A DNA stretch of 30,006 bases from CAYMJO01 sp964391305 (GCA_964391305.1 CAYMJO010000006.1:1-30006); one strand, 5' to 3'. Shown: positions 9,921 to 17,918, numbered from the stretch's first letter. Notes: generated from the sequence alone by a model not told the origin. Translations and numbers: made by a program.

Positions 9921-12110
9921 ATGGGAAAAAAGAAACGAAAAAGAAGAGGTCCGGGAAGACCTCCTAAAAATAAGCGTTCTGTGAATCCCGAAACGGTTCG
10001 TGCTATAACAATCATAATTTTGTTTGTTTTGGCGGCTATATCCATTCTTGGCATTTTTGGAAGTGCGGGATTTTTGGGCGAACTTTTCAACAAAGTTGTG
10101 AAGTCTATTTTTGGCTGGGGGAGTTTTCTCGCGCCGTTAATTTTAATCTTTATCGCCTATGTTTTAATTAGAGGATTTGAAAAGACAAAGCTTTCCCTTT
10201 TAAATTTTCTTGGCATTGCCGTTTTCATTCTTGTGCTCCTCGGAGTTTTTCACCTCAAGTTCGTGCCTGATGAGGCGCTGTATGCGGTTGGTGAAGGCGA
10301 AGGCGGAGGTTTTATAGGCTATATGGTGAGTTGGGCGTCAGTGAATCTGATGGGAGTTGTAGCGTCTTGGATAGTTTTTATCGCCCTTATGGTGGTTTCG
10401 TTTTTGATGATTTTTAATATATCTTTTGGGGCATTTTTGGAAAAAATAAAATCTTTGAAAAATAGAATTGCGCAACTGTTTTTAAAGGTGAAGCCTCAGC
10501 CGAAAGTCAAAGTTAAGACGATAGAAAACGGGGAATTTAAAACAAGAAATTTAAATATCGAAGATGGAGAAGTAGAAGGTTTTGCAAGAAAGGAATTGGA
10601 TGACGGAGAGAAAATAATCTCTGACGTCGATGAAGATCCAAAGACACAGGATGTGAAGCCGAGGACATTTCAGGAAGATGCCGACTGGAAATTTCCGTCG
10701 CTTTCTTTGTTGAATGATGCTTTCTCAAAACCTACGAGCGGAGATATAAAGGCGAAGGCGAATATTATACAGAAAACGCTTGCGAACTTTGGGATAGAGG
10801 TTGAGATGTCGGATGTAAGTATTGGTCCGACCCTTACTCAATACACGCTTAAGCCGCTCGAAGGGGTCAAGCTAAGCAGAATTACCGCGCTTCAAAATGA
10901 TTTGGCGCTTGCGCTTGCCGCACATCCGATTCGTATCGAAGCACCAATTCCGGGTAAATCTCTGGTTGGTCTTGAAGTTCCGAATGAAGGAATCGCACTT
11001 GTGAGAATTCGCGAACTTTTGGAATCATCCGAGTATCGCAATGACAAATCAAAGCTTGCAATACCTTTAGGAAGAGATGTTGCTGGAAATCCGATAGTGG
11101 TCGATATCGCAGATATGCCGCATATGTTGATCGCGGGAGCAACTGGTTCAGGCAAGAGTGTTTGCATAAACTCCATATTGGTAAGCCTTCTTTATAAAAA
11201 TTCTCCGGTGGATTTAAGACTTATTCTGATCGACCCCAAAAGGGTTGAGATGAGTCATTACAACAACATACCTCATCTTCTCACTCCAGTACTGACGGAG
11301 GTGAACAAGACAGTAAATGCTTTGAAATGGACAGTGTCAGAAATGGACAGGAGGTATAGACTTTTGCAGGAAGTCGGCAAGGTAAATATTGATTCGTATA
11401 ATGCATCGGCTCGTTCAGCAAAGTTGCCGTATATTATTTTGGCGGTGGACGAATTGGCGGATCTCATGAGCGTTGCCGCGGCGGATGTTGAGGGCGCGAT
11501 TGTCCGTCTTGCGCAGATGGCGCGCGCTGTTGGTATACATCTTCTTTTGTCAACGCAGCGTCCCTCTGTGAATGTGATCACAGGGTTAATCAAGGCAAAT
11601 ATTACGAGCAGAGTCGCGTTTAATGTTGCTTCGCAAATCGATTCAAGGACTATAATAGATGTGCAGGGAGCGGAGAAGCTTCTGGGCAACGGAGATTTGC
11701 TTTATGTTACCGCGGAGCAGGGCAAGCCGAAGCGTATTCAGGGTGCTCTGATCGAAGAGGTAGAGATAAAGCGCGTGACGGAATTTTTGAAAAAGGAGGC
11801 GACTCCGGAATACAATGAGGATGTAACGGAGAAAACAAAAGCTGGAATTTCCAGAATTCTCGGAATAGGATCTGATGAAGATGCGGAAATTGATGATGAG
11901 CTTTTCCATGAGGCGAAAGAAGAGATCATACGAATGGGCAAGGGTTCCGCTTCTCTCCTTCAGCGAAGGTTGCGTATTGGGTATGCCAGAGCCGCGCGCC
12001 TGCTTGACATGCTTGAGGAGCAGGGAGTTGTCGGTCCTCCCGATGGCAGTAAACCGAGGGAAGTTTTGATAGAAAAGGACGAAGAAAAAAAGACGGAGGA
12101 GAAAAATTGA
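9921..12110 (+). CDS. ftsK: DNA translocase FtsK/SpoIIIE
   Basis: Septum-anchored DNA pump that clears and resolves chromosome termini during division. I take the ATG at 9921 (729 residues) rather than the upstream TTG at 9891, because the protein then begins with a Lys/Arg-rich cytoplasmic stretch before the first membrane span. Neither start has a Shine-Dalgarno. Hydrophobic spans lie at about 27-49, 66-84, 94-112 and 133-168 (the last may be two). A charged linker runs to about residue 250, shorter than in E. coli. The motor domain has Walker A GATGSGKS (residues 406-413, Lys412) and Walker B ILAVDELADLM. The C-terminal winged-helix gamma domain is present (ASLLQRRLRIGYARAARLLD), the part that in studied homologues reads KOPS/SRS sequences and touches XerD. 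The gene stands alone between its own promoter and terminator. Confidence 0.97.
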   Translation: MGKKKRKRRGPGRPPKNKRSVNPETVRAITIIILFVLAAISILGIFGSAGFLGELFNKVVKSIFGWGSFLAPLILIFIAYVLIRGFEKTKLSLLNFLGIAVFILVLLGVFHLKFVPDEALYAVGEGEGGGFIGYMVSWASVNLMGVVASWIVFIALMVVSFLMIFNISFGAFLEKIKSLKNRIAQLFLKVKPQPKVKVKTIENGEFKTRNLNIEDGEVEGFARKELDDGEKIISDVDEDPKTQDVKPRTFQEDADWKFPSLSLLNDAFSKPTSGDIKAKANIIQKTLANFGIEVEMSDVSIGPTLTQYTLKPLEGVKLSRITALQNDLALALAAHPIRIEAPIPGKSLVGLEVPNEGIALVRIRELLESSEYRNDKSKLAIPLGRDVAGNPIVVDIADMPHMLIAGATGSGKSVCINSILVSLLYKNSPVDLRLILIDPKRVEMSHYNNIPHLLTPVLTEVNKTVNALKWTVSEMDRRYRLLQEVGKVNIDSYNASARSAKLPYIILAVDELADLMSVAAADVEGAIVRLAQMARAVGIHLLLSTQRPSVNVITGLIKANITSRVAFNVASQIDSRTIIDVQGAEKLLGNGDLLYVTAEQGKPKRIQGALIEEVEIKRVTEFLKKEATPEYNEDVTEKTKAGISRILGIGSDEDAEIDDELFHEAKEEIIRMGKGSASLLQRRLRIGYARAARLLDMLEEQGVVGPPDGSKPREVLIEKDEEKKTEEKN

Positions 12111-12184
12111 GATTTAAGACTGAAGGATATTTAAAACTTCGCTATTTTTCGAGAGTGGCGGATAAGAAAATAGTTTTAATGAAC

Positions 12185-12220
12185 AACCCAGACTTGAGTG
12201 TCTGGGTTATTCGTTTCATT
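12185..12220 (+). terminator. Terminator after ftsK, between convergent genes
   Basis: AACCCAGAC (12185-12193) and GTCTGGGTT (12200-12208) form a perfect 9-bp stem with a 6-base loop, followed by ATTCGTTTCATTT. It lies between the ftsK stop (12110) and the gpmI stop (12261, other strand). The poor U-tract on both sides suggests a moderate, possibly bidirectional terminator. Confidence 0.7.
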
Positions 12221-12260
12221 TCGGGGATGAACAGTCTATGATTGATAGGACTAAGGCGAA

Positions 12261-13853
12261 TCATTTTCCAACTAGCGTTTCTCTCAGACTTATTCCCGTC
12301 ATCTGTTTTGGTTTTGGAAGTCCCATGAGATCCAGAACCGTTGGCGCGATGTCTGCCAAAACACCAATAGGGTTGTATTTATCTTGAAGGATTTGCTCTT
12401 TTGTTTTTGGTGTCTTTTTTAGATCGTTTGCAACGAGTATGAATGGCACGGGGTTTGTCGTGTGTTCCCTGATGATCTCTTTTGTCGAGGGATCGATCAT
12501 TTGTTCGATGTTTCCGTGATCTGCCGTGATCATGACTGTACCATCAATCGAGAGAGTTGCTTCCGTGATCTCTCCTATTTTTTTATCCAAAAATTCTATT
12601 GCCCTCACCGCCGCTTTGATGTTTCCCGTGTGTGCTATCATGTCTGGATTTGCGAAGTTTACCACGATGAAATCATATTTTGCGGTATATATTTTTTTTA
12701 TAAGGTTATTCGTGATTTCTTCAGCGCTCATTTCAGGAACTTTGTCATAGCTTTTGACGCGTGGTGACTGAACCACGAGCTGGTCCTCTCCGGGATATGG
12801 CTTCTCCATTCCGCCGTCTAAGAAATATGTCACATGCGCATATTTTTCAGTCTCTGCTATGTGAAGCTGTTTTTTTCCATTTTCCGATATGACTTTTGCC
12901 AGAGGCTCTTCTATTTTTTGGGTGATGAAAGCCGCATGCACGGGCAAATTTTCTTCGTATTCGGCCATTGTTACAAAGTAAAGATCATCGAGCCGCTTGT
13001 CTCTGGAAAATTTATTGAATCCCGGAAGCACAAAAGCTTTTGTAATTTCTCTTGCTCGGTCCACCCTGAAATTAAAAAAGATCACGCCATCTTTATCCTC
13101 GATTTTCGCTGTGGGCTGATTTCCTTTGAGAATTACGGTCGGCTTGATATTCTCGTCAAATTCTTGATTTTCATAAGATGTTTTGATTGCTTCCTTTGCA
13201 GATTCTGCGTTTTTGCCGATGCCCTTTACCATTGCTTTGTATGTGGCTTCGATTCTGTCCCATCTGTTGTCTCGATCCATCGCGTAAAATCTTCCGCTAA
13301 CCGTTGCAATTTTTCCAAGATGGATTTTCTTGAGTTTTTTTTCAAGGTCGTTTATGTATCTTTTTGCGGTATTTCTTGGAGTATCTCTTCCGTCCGTGAT
13401 TGCGTGTATATAAATTTCTTTAACTTTGTTCTCTTTCGCCATGTCGAGAAGGGCAAAGAGATGATCTATGTGGCTGTGTATGCCGCCGGCGCTCACGAGT
13501 CCAATAAAATGAAGTCTTGAATTATTTTTTTTGACGTGTTCAAAAACTCCTTTAAAATTTTTGTTTTTAAAAAAACTTCCGTTCTGAATTGCCAGAGTTA
13601 TTCTTGGCAAGTTTTGATAAATGATCATTCCAGAGCCGATATTTAGATGACCGACTTCGGAATTTCCGTTCTCTCCCCAAAAAAGCCCCACGGAGATCCC
13701 CGCCGCGGAGAGAGAGGTCGCTGGAAAGTACTTTTCCAAACTGTTAATTATTGGAGTTTTTGCAAGCGCAATAGCATTTCCTTCGATACTCGGATTTATT
13801 CCCCAGCCATCAAGTATGATGAGGACGACGGGCTTATATATTTTGGTTTTCAT
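12261..13853 (-). CDS. gpmI: 2,3-bisphosphoglycerate-independent phosphoglycerate mutase
   Basis: Interconverts 3-phosphoglycerate and 2-phosphoglycerate in lower glycolysis in the cytosol. It belongs to the alkaline-phosphatase superfamily and needs two divalent metal ions (Mn2+ in studied enzymes). At 530 residues it is close to the family norm of about 510. The N-terminal metal Asp (Asp15 in LIILDGWG) and the phosphoserine nucleophile Ser65 in ENGNSEVGHL match Asp12 and Ser62 of the Geobacillus enzyme. Further along are IHSHIDHL, the substrate-site DGRDTP and the C-terminal metal motif TADHGNIEQM. A TAAAAT -10-like hexamer lies about 30 bases upstream, but I see no -35 and no Shine-Dalgarno. 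It is divergent from the RodZ-like gene and convergent with ftsK, so probably monocistronic. No unusual residue was noticed. Confidence 0.97.
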   Translation of the reverse strand: MKTKIYKPVVLIILDGWGINPSIEGNAIALAKTPIINSLEKYFPATSLSAAGISVGLFWGENGNSEVGHLNIGSGMIIYQNLPRITLAIQNGSFFKNKNFKGVFEHVKKNNSRLHFIGLVSAGGIHSHIDHLFALLDMAKENKVKEIYIHAITDGRDTPRNTAKRYINDLEKKLKKIHLGKIATVSGRFYAMDRDNRWDRIEATYKAMVKGIGKNAESAKEAIKTSYENQEFDENIKPTVILKGNQPTAKIEDKDGVIFFNFRVDRAREITKAFVLPGFNKFSRDKRLDDLYFVTMAEYEENLPVHAAFITQKIEEPLAKVISENGKKQLHIAETEKYAHVTYFLDGGMEKPYPGEDQLVVQSPRVKSYDKVPEMSAEEITNNLIKKIYTAKYDFIVVNFANPDMIAHTGNIKAAVRAIEFLDKKIGEITEATLSIDGTVMITADHGNIEQMIDPSTKEIIREHTTNPVPFILVANDLKKTPKTKEQILQDKYNPIGVLADIAPTVLDLMGLPKPKQMTGISLRETLVGK

Positions 13854-13904
13854 GGAAATAATGTCATTTATGGGTATTTTACCATTTTTTTTTAAAAAAT
13901 TCCA

Positions 13905-13932
13905 TTGACATCTTGTAAGCTTTTGATACAGT
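13905..13932 (+). promoter_or_regulatory. Promoter of the RodZ-like gene
   Basis: A perfect -35 TTGACA (13905-13910) is followed after 16 bases by TACAGT (13927-13932). It points away from gpmI. AAGGAG (13938-13943) lies just downstream, then four imperfect 9-base units at 13941-13976. Confidence 0.6.
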
Positions 13933-14010
13933 AATATAAGGAGATATTTGAGATATCTGAAATGCTCGAAATGCTTGGAGCAATTCAGGTTTCTTAAGTA
14001 TTTACATTAC

Positions 14011-14691
14011 ATGGTAGCGGGCTTTAAGAAAAAAAGAATAAACTCTTTTGAGCGAGTTGGTGAAATTTTGCGTTCAAAGAGGGAAGAACTAGGATTTAGC
14101 CTTTCAGAAATTGCTAGGTCTGTTAAAATTCGAGAAGAAAACCTGCATCTTTTGGAGGATGGATATTATGATAAACTTCCGGCCGATGTATATGCCAGGG
14201 GTTTTATAAAAAGCTATGCGGATTTTTTGGATATAGATTACAGAAAGCTCTTGACGGTTTTTAAGAAAGAAAGGGGAATCCAGGAGAATATAGATAAGGA
14301 CAGAGGTTTGATAAAGAGGGAGCCTGAAAGAAAAGTATCCATGCCAATAATCACTCCGCGTCTGATCAAAGTTGTTATTATAGTTTTGATAGTGACCGCT
14401 GCTTTTTTCTATCTTTGGTATCAGATGAATAATTTTTCAAAAAATCCAGAACTTACAATTTTTGAACCTTCCAATGATGTGACTTTGGATACAGATATAG
14501 TTGTGTTCAAAGGTGTTGCGGAAAAGGATGGAGAATTGATGATCAATGGACAGGGAGTCTTTATCAACAGCGATGGAAGTTTTGAAGAAAAAGTTAATTT
14601 GCAGGAAGGGTTGAATACGATAGGCATTGTTATAAGAGACAGGTTGGGAAGAGAAACTGAACTTACTAGAAAAATATTAGTAAGAAAATAG
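14011..14691 (+). CDS. RodZ-like HTH membrane protein
   Basis: Likely a membrane-anchored protein of the RodZ/HTH_25 type, which in model bacteria links the MreB cytoskeleton to cell-wall synthesis. From the ATG at 14011 it is 226 residues. An N-terminal helix-turn-helix fold spans about residues 13-75 (VGEILRSKREELGFSLSEIA, then RGFIKSYADFL), followed by a charged linker and one membrane span at about 119-137. The extracytoplasmic beta-sandwich-like domain (about 147-226, TIFEPSNDVTLDTDIVVFKG) resembles glucodextranase-B or bacterial-Ig modules. The start is uncertain: the frame is open back to a TTG at 13948 only 4 bases after AAGGAG, which would add 21 residues with two Cys. I prefer the ATG because family members begin close to the HTH. 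MreB is not in the window, so a role in cell shape is only an inference. Confidence 0.75.
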   Translation: MVAGFKKKRINSFERVGEILRSKREELGFSLSEIARSVKIREENLHLLEDGYYDKLPADVYARGFIKSYADFLDIDYRKLLTVFKKERGIQENIDKDRGLIKREPERKVSMPIITPRLIKVVIIVLIVTAAFFYLWYQMNNFSKNPELTIFEPSNDVTLDTDIVVFKGVAEKDGELMINGQGVFINSDGSFEEKVNLQEGLNTIGIVIRDRLGRETELTRKILVRK

Positions 14692-14811
14692 GCGTATCAA
14701 TGTTCTAATTGTTCTAGTTGTTGTTGTTTAAAAGTGCGGTTGGAATCTGCTACGGATTATGTAATTAAAACATCACGATATTTATAAGCAAACCCTCATT
14801 AAGGCAAAAAA
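14692..14811 (+). promoter_or_regulatory. recA upstream region
   Basis: A 120-base spacer. It opens with three 9-base units, TGTTCTAAT (14701), TGTTCTAGT (14710) and TGTTGTTGT (14719), read on the other strand as repeated AGAACA-type half sites. No canonical inverted LexA box of the E. coli or Bacillus type is visible. No good -35/-10 pair was found; recA may be read from the upstream gene. Confidence 0.35.
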
Positions 14812-15879
14812 ATGAAAAAAACGGTAACAACAAAAATGCGCAAGGGCGCAGAAACCAAAAAGAAAACGGATAATGCCAAAGCGAAAGCTGCGAATCTTGC
14901 CGTCGAGCAGATCAAGGAGCGGTTTGGCGATGGCGCAATCATGAAGCTAGGCGATGCCAAAAGAGTTGATATAGAGGCTATTTCAACAGGTTCGATCTCG
15001 CTTGACATTGCGCTTGGTGTTGGAGGAGTCCCTCGGGGCAGAGTGGTTGAGATATTTGGTCCTGAATCGAGTGGTAAGACTACGCTTGCACAGCATGTCG
15101 TCGCAGAGGTTCAAAAGATAGGTGGCAGTGCTGCGTATATCGATGCCGAGCATGCGCTGGATCCGAGCTATGCGGCAGAGCTTGGCGTGAAAGTCGATGA
15201 TCTATTTATATCGCAACCTGACACGGGTGAACAAGCGCTTGAAATTGTGGAAACGCTCGTTCGTTCTAATGCTATTGATCTTATTGTTATTGATTCTGTT
15301 GCGGCACTGACGCCAAGGGCAGAGATTGAAGGTGAAATGGGAGACAGCCATATGGGTTTGCAGGCTCGGCTGATGAGCCAGGCGTTGAGGAAGCTGACGG
15401 CGACAATTAGCAAGACGAATACCACGGTGATTTTTATCAATCAGATTCGCATGAAGATAGGAGTTCTTTTCGGCAATCCCGAAACAACTCCAGGGGGAAA
15501 AGCGCTCAAGTTTTATTCTTCAGTGCGTATTGAGATCCGCAGGCGTGCGAGCATGAAAAAGGGAGATAGGGAAATAGGCATGCGTGCTAAGATCAAAGTT
15601 GTGAAAAATAAAGTTGCGCCTCCCTTCCAAAACACAGAGGTAGATTTACTTTATGGCGAAGGCTTTTCGAAGGAATCTGATATCATAGAAACAGGATTGA
15701 AGTACAAAGTTCTCGGCAAAAGCGGTTCATGGATCAGCTATGAAGGTAAAAAAATCGCGCAGGGAAGAGAAAAGGGCATAAATTATCTCAAAGATAATCC
15801 CAAGGTTGCAAAGGAAATCGAGAAGAAAATCTGGCAGACTGAAAGAAGCGGAGTGTCAAAGGAAGAGGTGAAAGCTTAG
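14812..15879 (+). CDS. recA: Recombinase RecA
   Basis: ATP-dependent strand-exchange recombinase, also the co-protease for LexA-type repressors where these exist. 355 residues, normal length. Walker A GPESSGKTT spans about residues 83-91 (Lys89) and Walker B is LIVIDSVAAL. The family stretch GDSHMGLQARLMSQALRKLT and the L2-region sequence GVLFGNPETTPGGKALKF are intact, so the protein should be functional. The first 25 or so residues are unusually Lys/Arg-rich. The ATG at 14812 has a weak AAGG 7 bases upstream; an internal ATG at 14836 would remove part of the basic tail. No recX follows. A strong symmetric terminator lies 50 bases downstream. Confidence 0.98.
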   Translation: MKKTVTTKMRKGAETKKKTDNAKAKAANLAVEQIKERFGDGAIMKLGDAKRVDIEAISTGSISLDIALGVGGVPRGRVVEIFGPESSGKTTLAQHVVAEVQKIGGSAAYIDAEHALDPSYAAELGVKVDDLFISQPDTGEQALEIVETLVRSNAIDLIVIDSVAALTPRAEIEGEMGDSHMGLQARLMSQALRKLTATISKTNTTVIFINQIRMKIGVLFGNPETTPGGKALKFYSSVRIEIRRRASMKKGDREIGMRAKIKVVKNKVAPPFQNTEVDLLYGEGFSKESDIIETGLKYKVLGKSGSWISYEGKKIAQGREKGINYLKDNPKVAKEIEKKIWQTERSGVSKEEVKA

Positions 15880-15930
15880 TTTTTGATTACGGTGTTGTTT
15901 GACATTTTGATCGTTGTAATACGCAAATCA

Positions 15931-15976
15931 AAAATTCTCCCACGCTCGCGTGCGGGGGAGAATTTTGTTTGTTTTT
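15931..15976 (+). terminator. Bidirectional terminator between recA and the RNHCP gene
   Basis: AAAATTCTCC (15931-15940) pairs with GGAGAATTTT (15957-15966), with an inner CACG/CGTG hairpin and a small 3' bulge, followed by GTTTGTTTTT. The A-rich left arm gives a T-run on the opposite strand, so it can end both recA and the convergent - strand cluster. Confidence 0.9.
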
Positions 15977-16304
15977 ATATCGCGCTAAAATGGCTTAACT
16001 CTATCAGCGCATCAAAACTGTCGTCCGGAGCTGTTTTGTTATTGGACACTTTTCCACATTCTAGACAGTGGTGCACGAGCACATAGCCTTTGTAGCTCAA
16101 CACTATTCCTCGTGGTTCCATGAGTCCTTTGCATTCACTTTTTCGGTCTCCTGGGACTCCCTTGTCTACGTGTTTTGAAAAGAGACAATACGGGCAATGA
16201 TTTCGGAAGCTTCCACCCTTGTGGGGTTGTATTTTTTTGCCGCAATTCTCGCAGACGAATCCTTGATTAGCTTTGACTGCGATGAAGTTTTTGCGTTTGT
16301 GCAT
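15975..16304 (-). CDS. RNHCP domain zinc protein
   Basis: A 109-residue protein matching the RNHCP domain family, named after the motif seen here as RNHCPYC. Cys pairs lie at 18/21 (CENC), 37/40 (CPYC) and 80/83 (CLEC), with an extra Cys58 and conserved His (KHVD, HHC). This is consistent with two zinc ribbons. The family's role is unknown; nucleic-acid binding is only a guess from the fold. It is last in a - strand series after efp, separated from it by a 167-base spacer holding an inverted-repeat element, so it may have its own transcript. Its 3' end overlaps the tail of the bidirectional terminator. No Shine-Dalgarno is visible. Confidence 0.85.
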   Translation of the reverse strand: MHKRKNFIAVKANQGFVCENCGKKIQPHKGGSFRNHCPYCLFSKHVDKGVPGDRKSECKGLMEPRGIVLSYKGYVLVHHCLECGKVSNNKTAPDDSFDALIELSHFSAI

Positions 16305-16334
16305 TTATTTTTTGTACGAGGGTTTGCTGATAAA

Positions 16335-16465
16335 AAATATCAAATTTCAAAACCCAAATGTGAAATAGCTCATCGTTGTCGTTTTTTATCATAGTGGGGG
16401 ATCACAAAATTTCTGCCTGCCTTTGGTGGACCAGTGTCAAATTTGTCATTTGGAATTTGATATTT
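16335..16465. repeat. 131-bp inverted-repeat element between efp and the RNHCP gene
   Basis: AAATATCAAATT (16335-16346) and AATTTGATATTT (16454-16465) are perfect 12-base inverted ends. Inward, both arms continue with similar CCAAATG-type sequence. The interior has no ORF, and includes a small palindrome around TGGTCCACCA. Related AT-rich sequence occurs in other spacers of this window (18821-18843, 26918-26946, 28291-28355). Confidence 0.6.
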
Positions 16466-16471
16466 GCGGTC

Positions 16472-17029
16472 CTATGCTCTCTCAACGTAATTGCCATTTC
16501 TCGTGTCTATTTTAATTACGTCTCCTTCTTTTATAAAAAGTGGAACGTTCACTTTTAATCCCGTTTCGATCGTTGCCTGCTTTGAGTTGCCTTGCGCGGT
16601 GTTTCCCCGTATGCCTGGAGGAGCTTCAATAATTTTCAAATCCATTTTTATGGGAAGCTCAACGTTTATTGGTTCACCTTCAAATCTCAAAATATCTAAG
16701 TTTGTATTTTCTAGTAAAAAATTTGCTTTCTCTCCAAGCTGATCGGAGGATAAGGTAAACTGTTCGTAAGTCTCATTGTCCATGAAGTTGAATAGGTCAT
16801 TGTCTTTGTAGAGATACTGTGCCTTTGTTTTATCCAAATCAGCTTCTTCTACAGAATCCTTTCCCTGAAAAGTGTGCTGGATGACGTTTCCGGTCACAAG
16901 ATTTTTCAACTTTGTTTTCAAAATGGCGCCTCCGCGCGCTTGCTTGTTGTGTATAGCTGAAATGACAACGTATGGTTCGTTGTTCATAGCCAAGTAGGCG
17001 TTGATTTTGATGTCAGAGAGAGATAACAT
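16472..17029 (-). CDS. efp: Translation elongation factor P
   Basis: EF-P binds between the P and E sites of the ribosome and rescues stalls at polyproline. 185 residues, normal length, with the KOW-like domain I, then two OB-type domains (GDVIKIDTRNGNYVERA closes the last). The tip loop of domain I reads HNKQARGGAIL. By alignment with the E. coli loop KPGKGQA, the residue at the post-translationally modified Lys34 position is Arg32. Arg32 is also the modified residue in EarP-type EF-P (Pseudomonas, Neisseria), which carries rhamnose. No EarP-like or EpmA/B-like gene is in the window. The gene follows rpsR by 48 bases and is probably in the same transcript. No Shine-Dalgarno is seen. Confidence 0.96.
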   Translation of the reverse strand: MLSLSDIKINAYLAMNNEPYVVISAIHNKQARGGAILKTKLKNLVTGNVIQHTFQGKDSVEEADLDKTKAQYLYKDNDLFNFMDNETYEQFTLSSDQLGEKANFLLENTNLDILRFEGEPINVELPIKMDLKIIEAPPGIRGNTAQGNSKQATIETGLKVNVPLFIKEGDVIKIDTRNGNYVERA

Positions 17030-17077
17030 GTGATAAGTCTTGCAGGTGTGATTTTATTAAATTTTCGAATTGTTTCC

Positions 17078-17302
17078 TTATTTTGTGACGTACGGCAGGA
17101 GCCCAATAAATCTGGCGCGTTTGAGAGCGTGTGCCATTATACGTTGATGTTTTGAGCAAGTTCCAGTTCGTTCCTTTGCTAATATTCGGGAATAGGGCGA
17201 AAGATGCCTGCGGAGAGCTTTGATGTCTTTATAATCAATGTATTTGATGTTATCTTCGCAAAATGAACATGTTTTAGGTTTTGCAATGTAATTTGGCTGC
17301 AT
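17078..17302 (-). CDS. rpsR: 30S ribosomal protein S18
   Basis: Small-subunit protein that pairs with S6 on the platform. 74 residues. It is the zinc-type (C+) S18, with Cys12, Cys15, Cys49 and His52 positioned as a four-ligand site (CSFC and CSKH). The motifs LRRHLSPYSRIL and ALKRARFIGLLPY are typical. It comes third in the classic rpsF-ssb-rpsR order, but is separated from ssb by a 105-base spacer with nested inverted repeats. No Shine-Dalgarno is visible before the ATG at 17302. Confidence 0.97.
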   Translation of the reverse strand: MQPNYIAKPKTCSFCEDNIKYIDYKDIKALRRHLSPYSRILAKERTGTCSKHQRIMAHALKRARFIGLLPYVTK

Positions 17303-17316
17303 AATGTATAAGTTTA

Positions 17317-17389
17317 AAAATGTCAGAGTGAGAGGGTGTCAGCACGATCATTTTTTCAGGACTGACGGCTTCGTCAATTCTGACATTTT
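17317..17389 (-). terminator. Nested inverted repeat between ssb and rpsR (possible attenuator)
   Basis: AAAATGTCAGA (17317-17327) and TCTGACATTTT (17379-17389) are perfect 11-base inverted arms with a 51-base interior. The interior contains a small hairpin TGACG/CGTCA (17363-17376) and another TGTCAG. On the - strand the second arm runs into TTTTT, so it could act as a partial terminator or a processing site within the operon. Confidence 0.5.
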
Positions 17390-17407
17390 ATCGATTCTTT
17401 AGGTTAT

Positions 17408-17911
17408 TTAAAATGGTATATCTTCGATGTTGATTTCTTCTTCGTTTTCCCGTTTTACAGCTTGTTTTGCAGAAGCTTGCTTTATAGCGGGAGAAGAGGA
17501 GGGTTGTCTCTTCTCGGCTTGGGATGTCTGGGAAACTTTTTTGATTGCGGATGCTTCTTGTTGCAGTTGTCCATGCTTTGGTCCACCTCCAAGGAGAATC
17601 ATGTTTGATGCTATGATTTCCGTTGTGTACCGCTTGACTCCGTCTCGTCCTTCCCAAGATCGTGTCTGGATTCTTCCTTCGATGTAAACTTGTTTGCCTT
17701 TGAACAGATACTGTCCGCAGATTTCGCCGAGTTTTCCCCACGCGACAATGTTGTGGAAGCAGACTTCTTCTTGCTTCTCACCGCTTTCTTTTTTTGTCCA
17801 TACTCTGTTCGTCGCAATGCTGAAGCTGGTTACGTTTTGACCAGATTTTGTCGTGCGCACTTCTGGATCTCGGGTAACATGTCCGAGGATCATGACTTTG
17901 TTTAAATCCAT
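17408..17911 (-). CDS. ssb: Single-stranded DNA-binding protein
   Basis: Coats single-stranded DNA in replication, repair and recombination. 167 residues: an OB-fold over about residues 1-105 (MDLNKVMILGHVTRDPEVR, then VYIEGRIQTRSWEGRDG), a Gln/Ser/Lys-rich disordered linker, and the acidic tip ending IEDIPF that docks partner proteins. The start is firm: AAGGAGGT lies nine bases upstream, the best Shine-Dalgarno in the window. It sits between rpsF and rpsR, the order seen in very many bacteria. Confidence 0.97.
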   Translation of the reverse strand: MDLNKVMILGHVTRDPEVRTTKSGQNVTSFSIATNRVWTKKESGEKQEEVCFHNIVAWGKLGEICGQYLFKGKQVYIEGRIQTRSWEGRDGVKRYTTEIIASNMILLGGGPKHGQLQQEASAIKKVSQTSQAEKRQPSSSPAIKQASAKQAVKRENEEEINIEDIPF

Positions 17912-17918
17912 ACAATTT

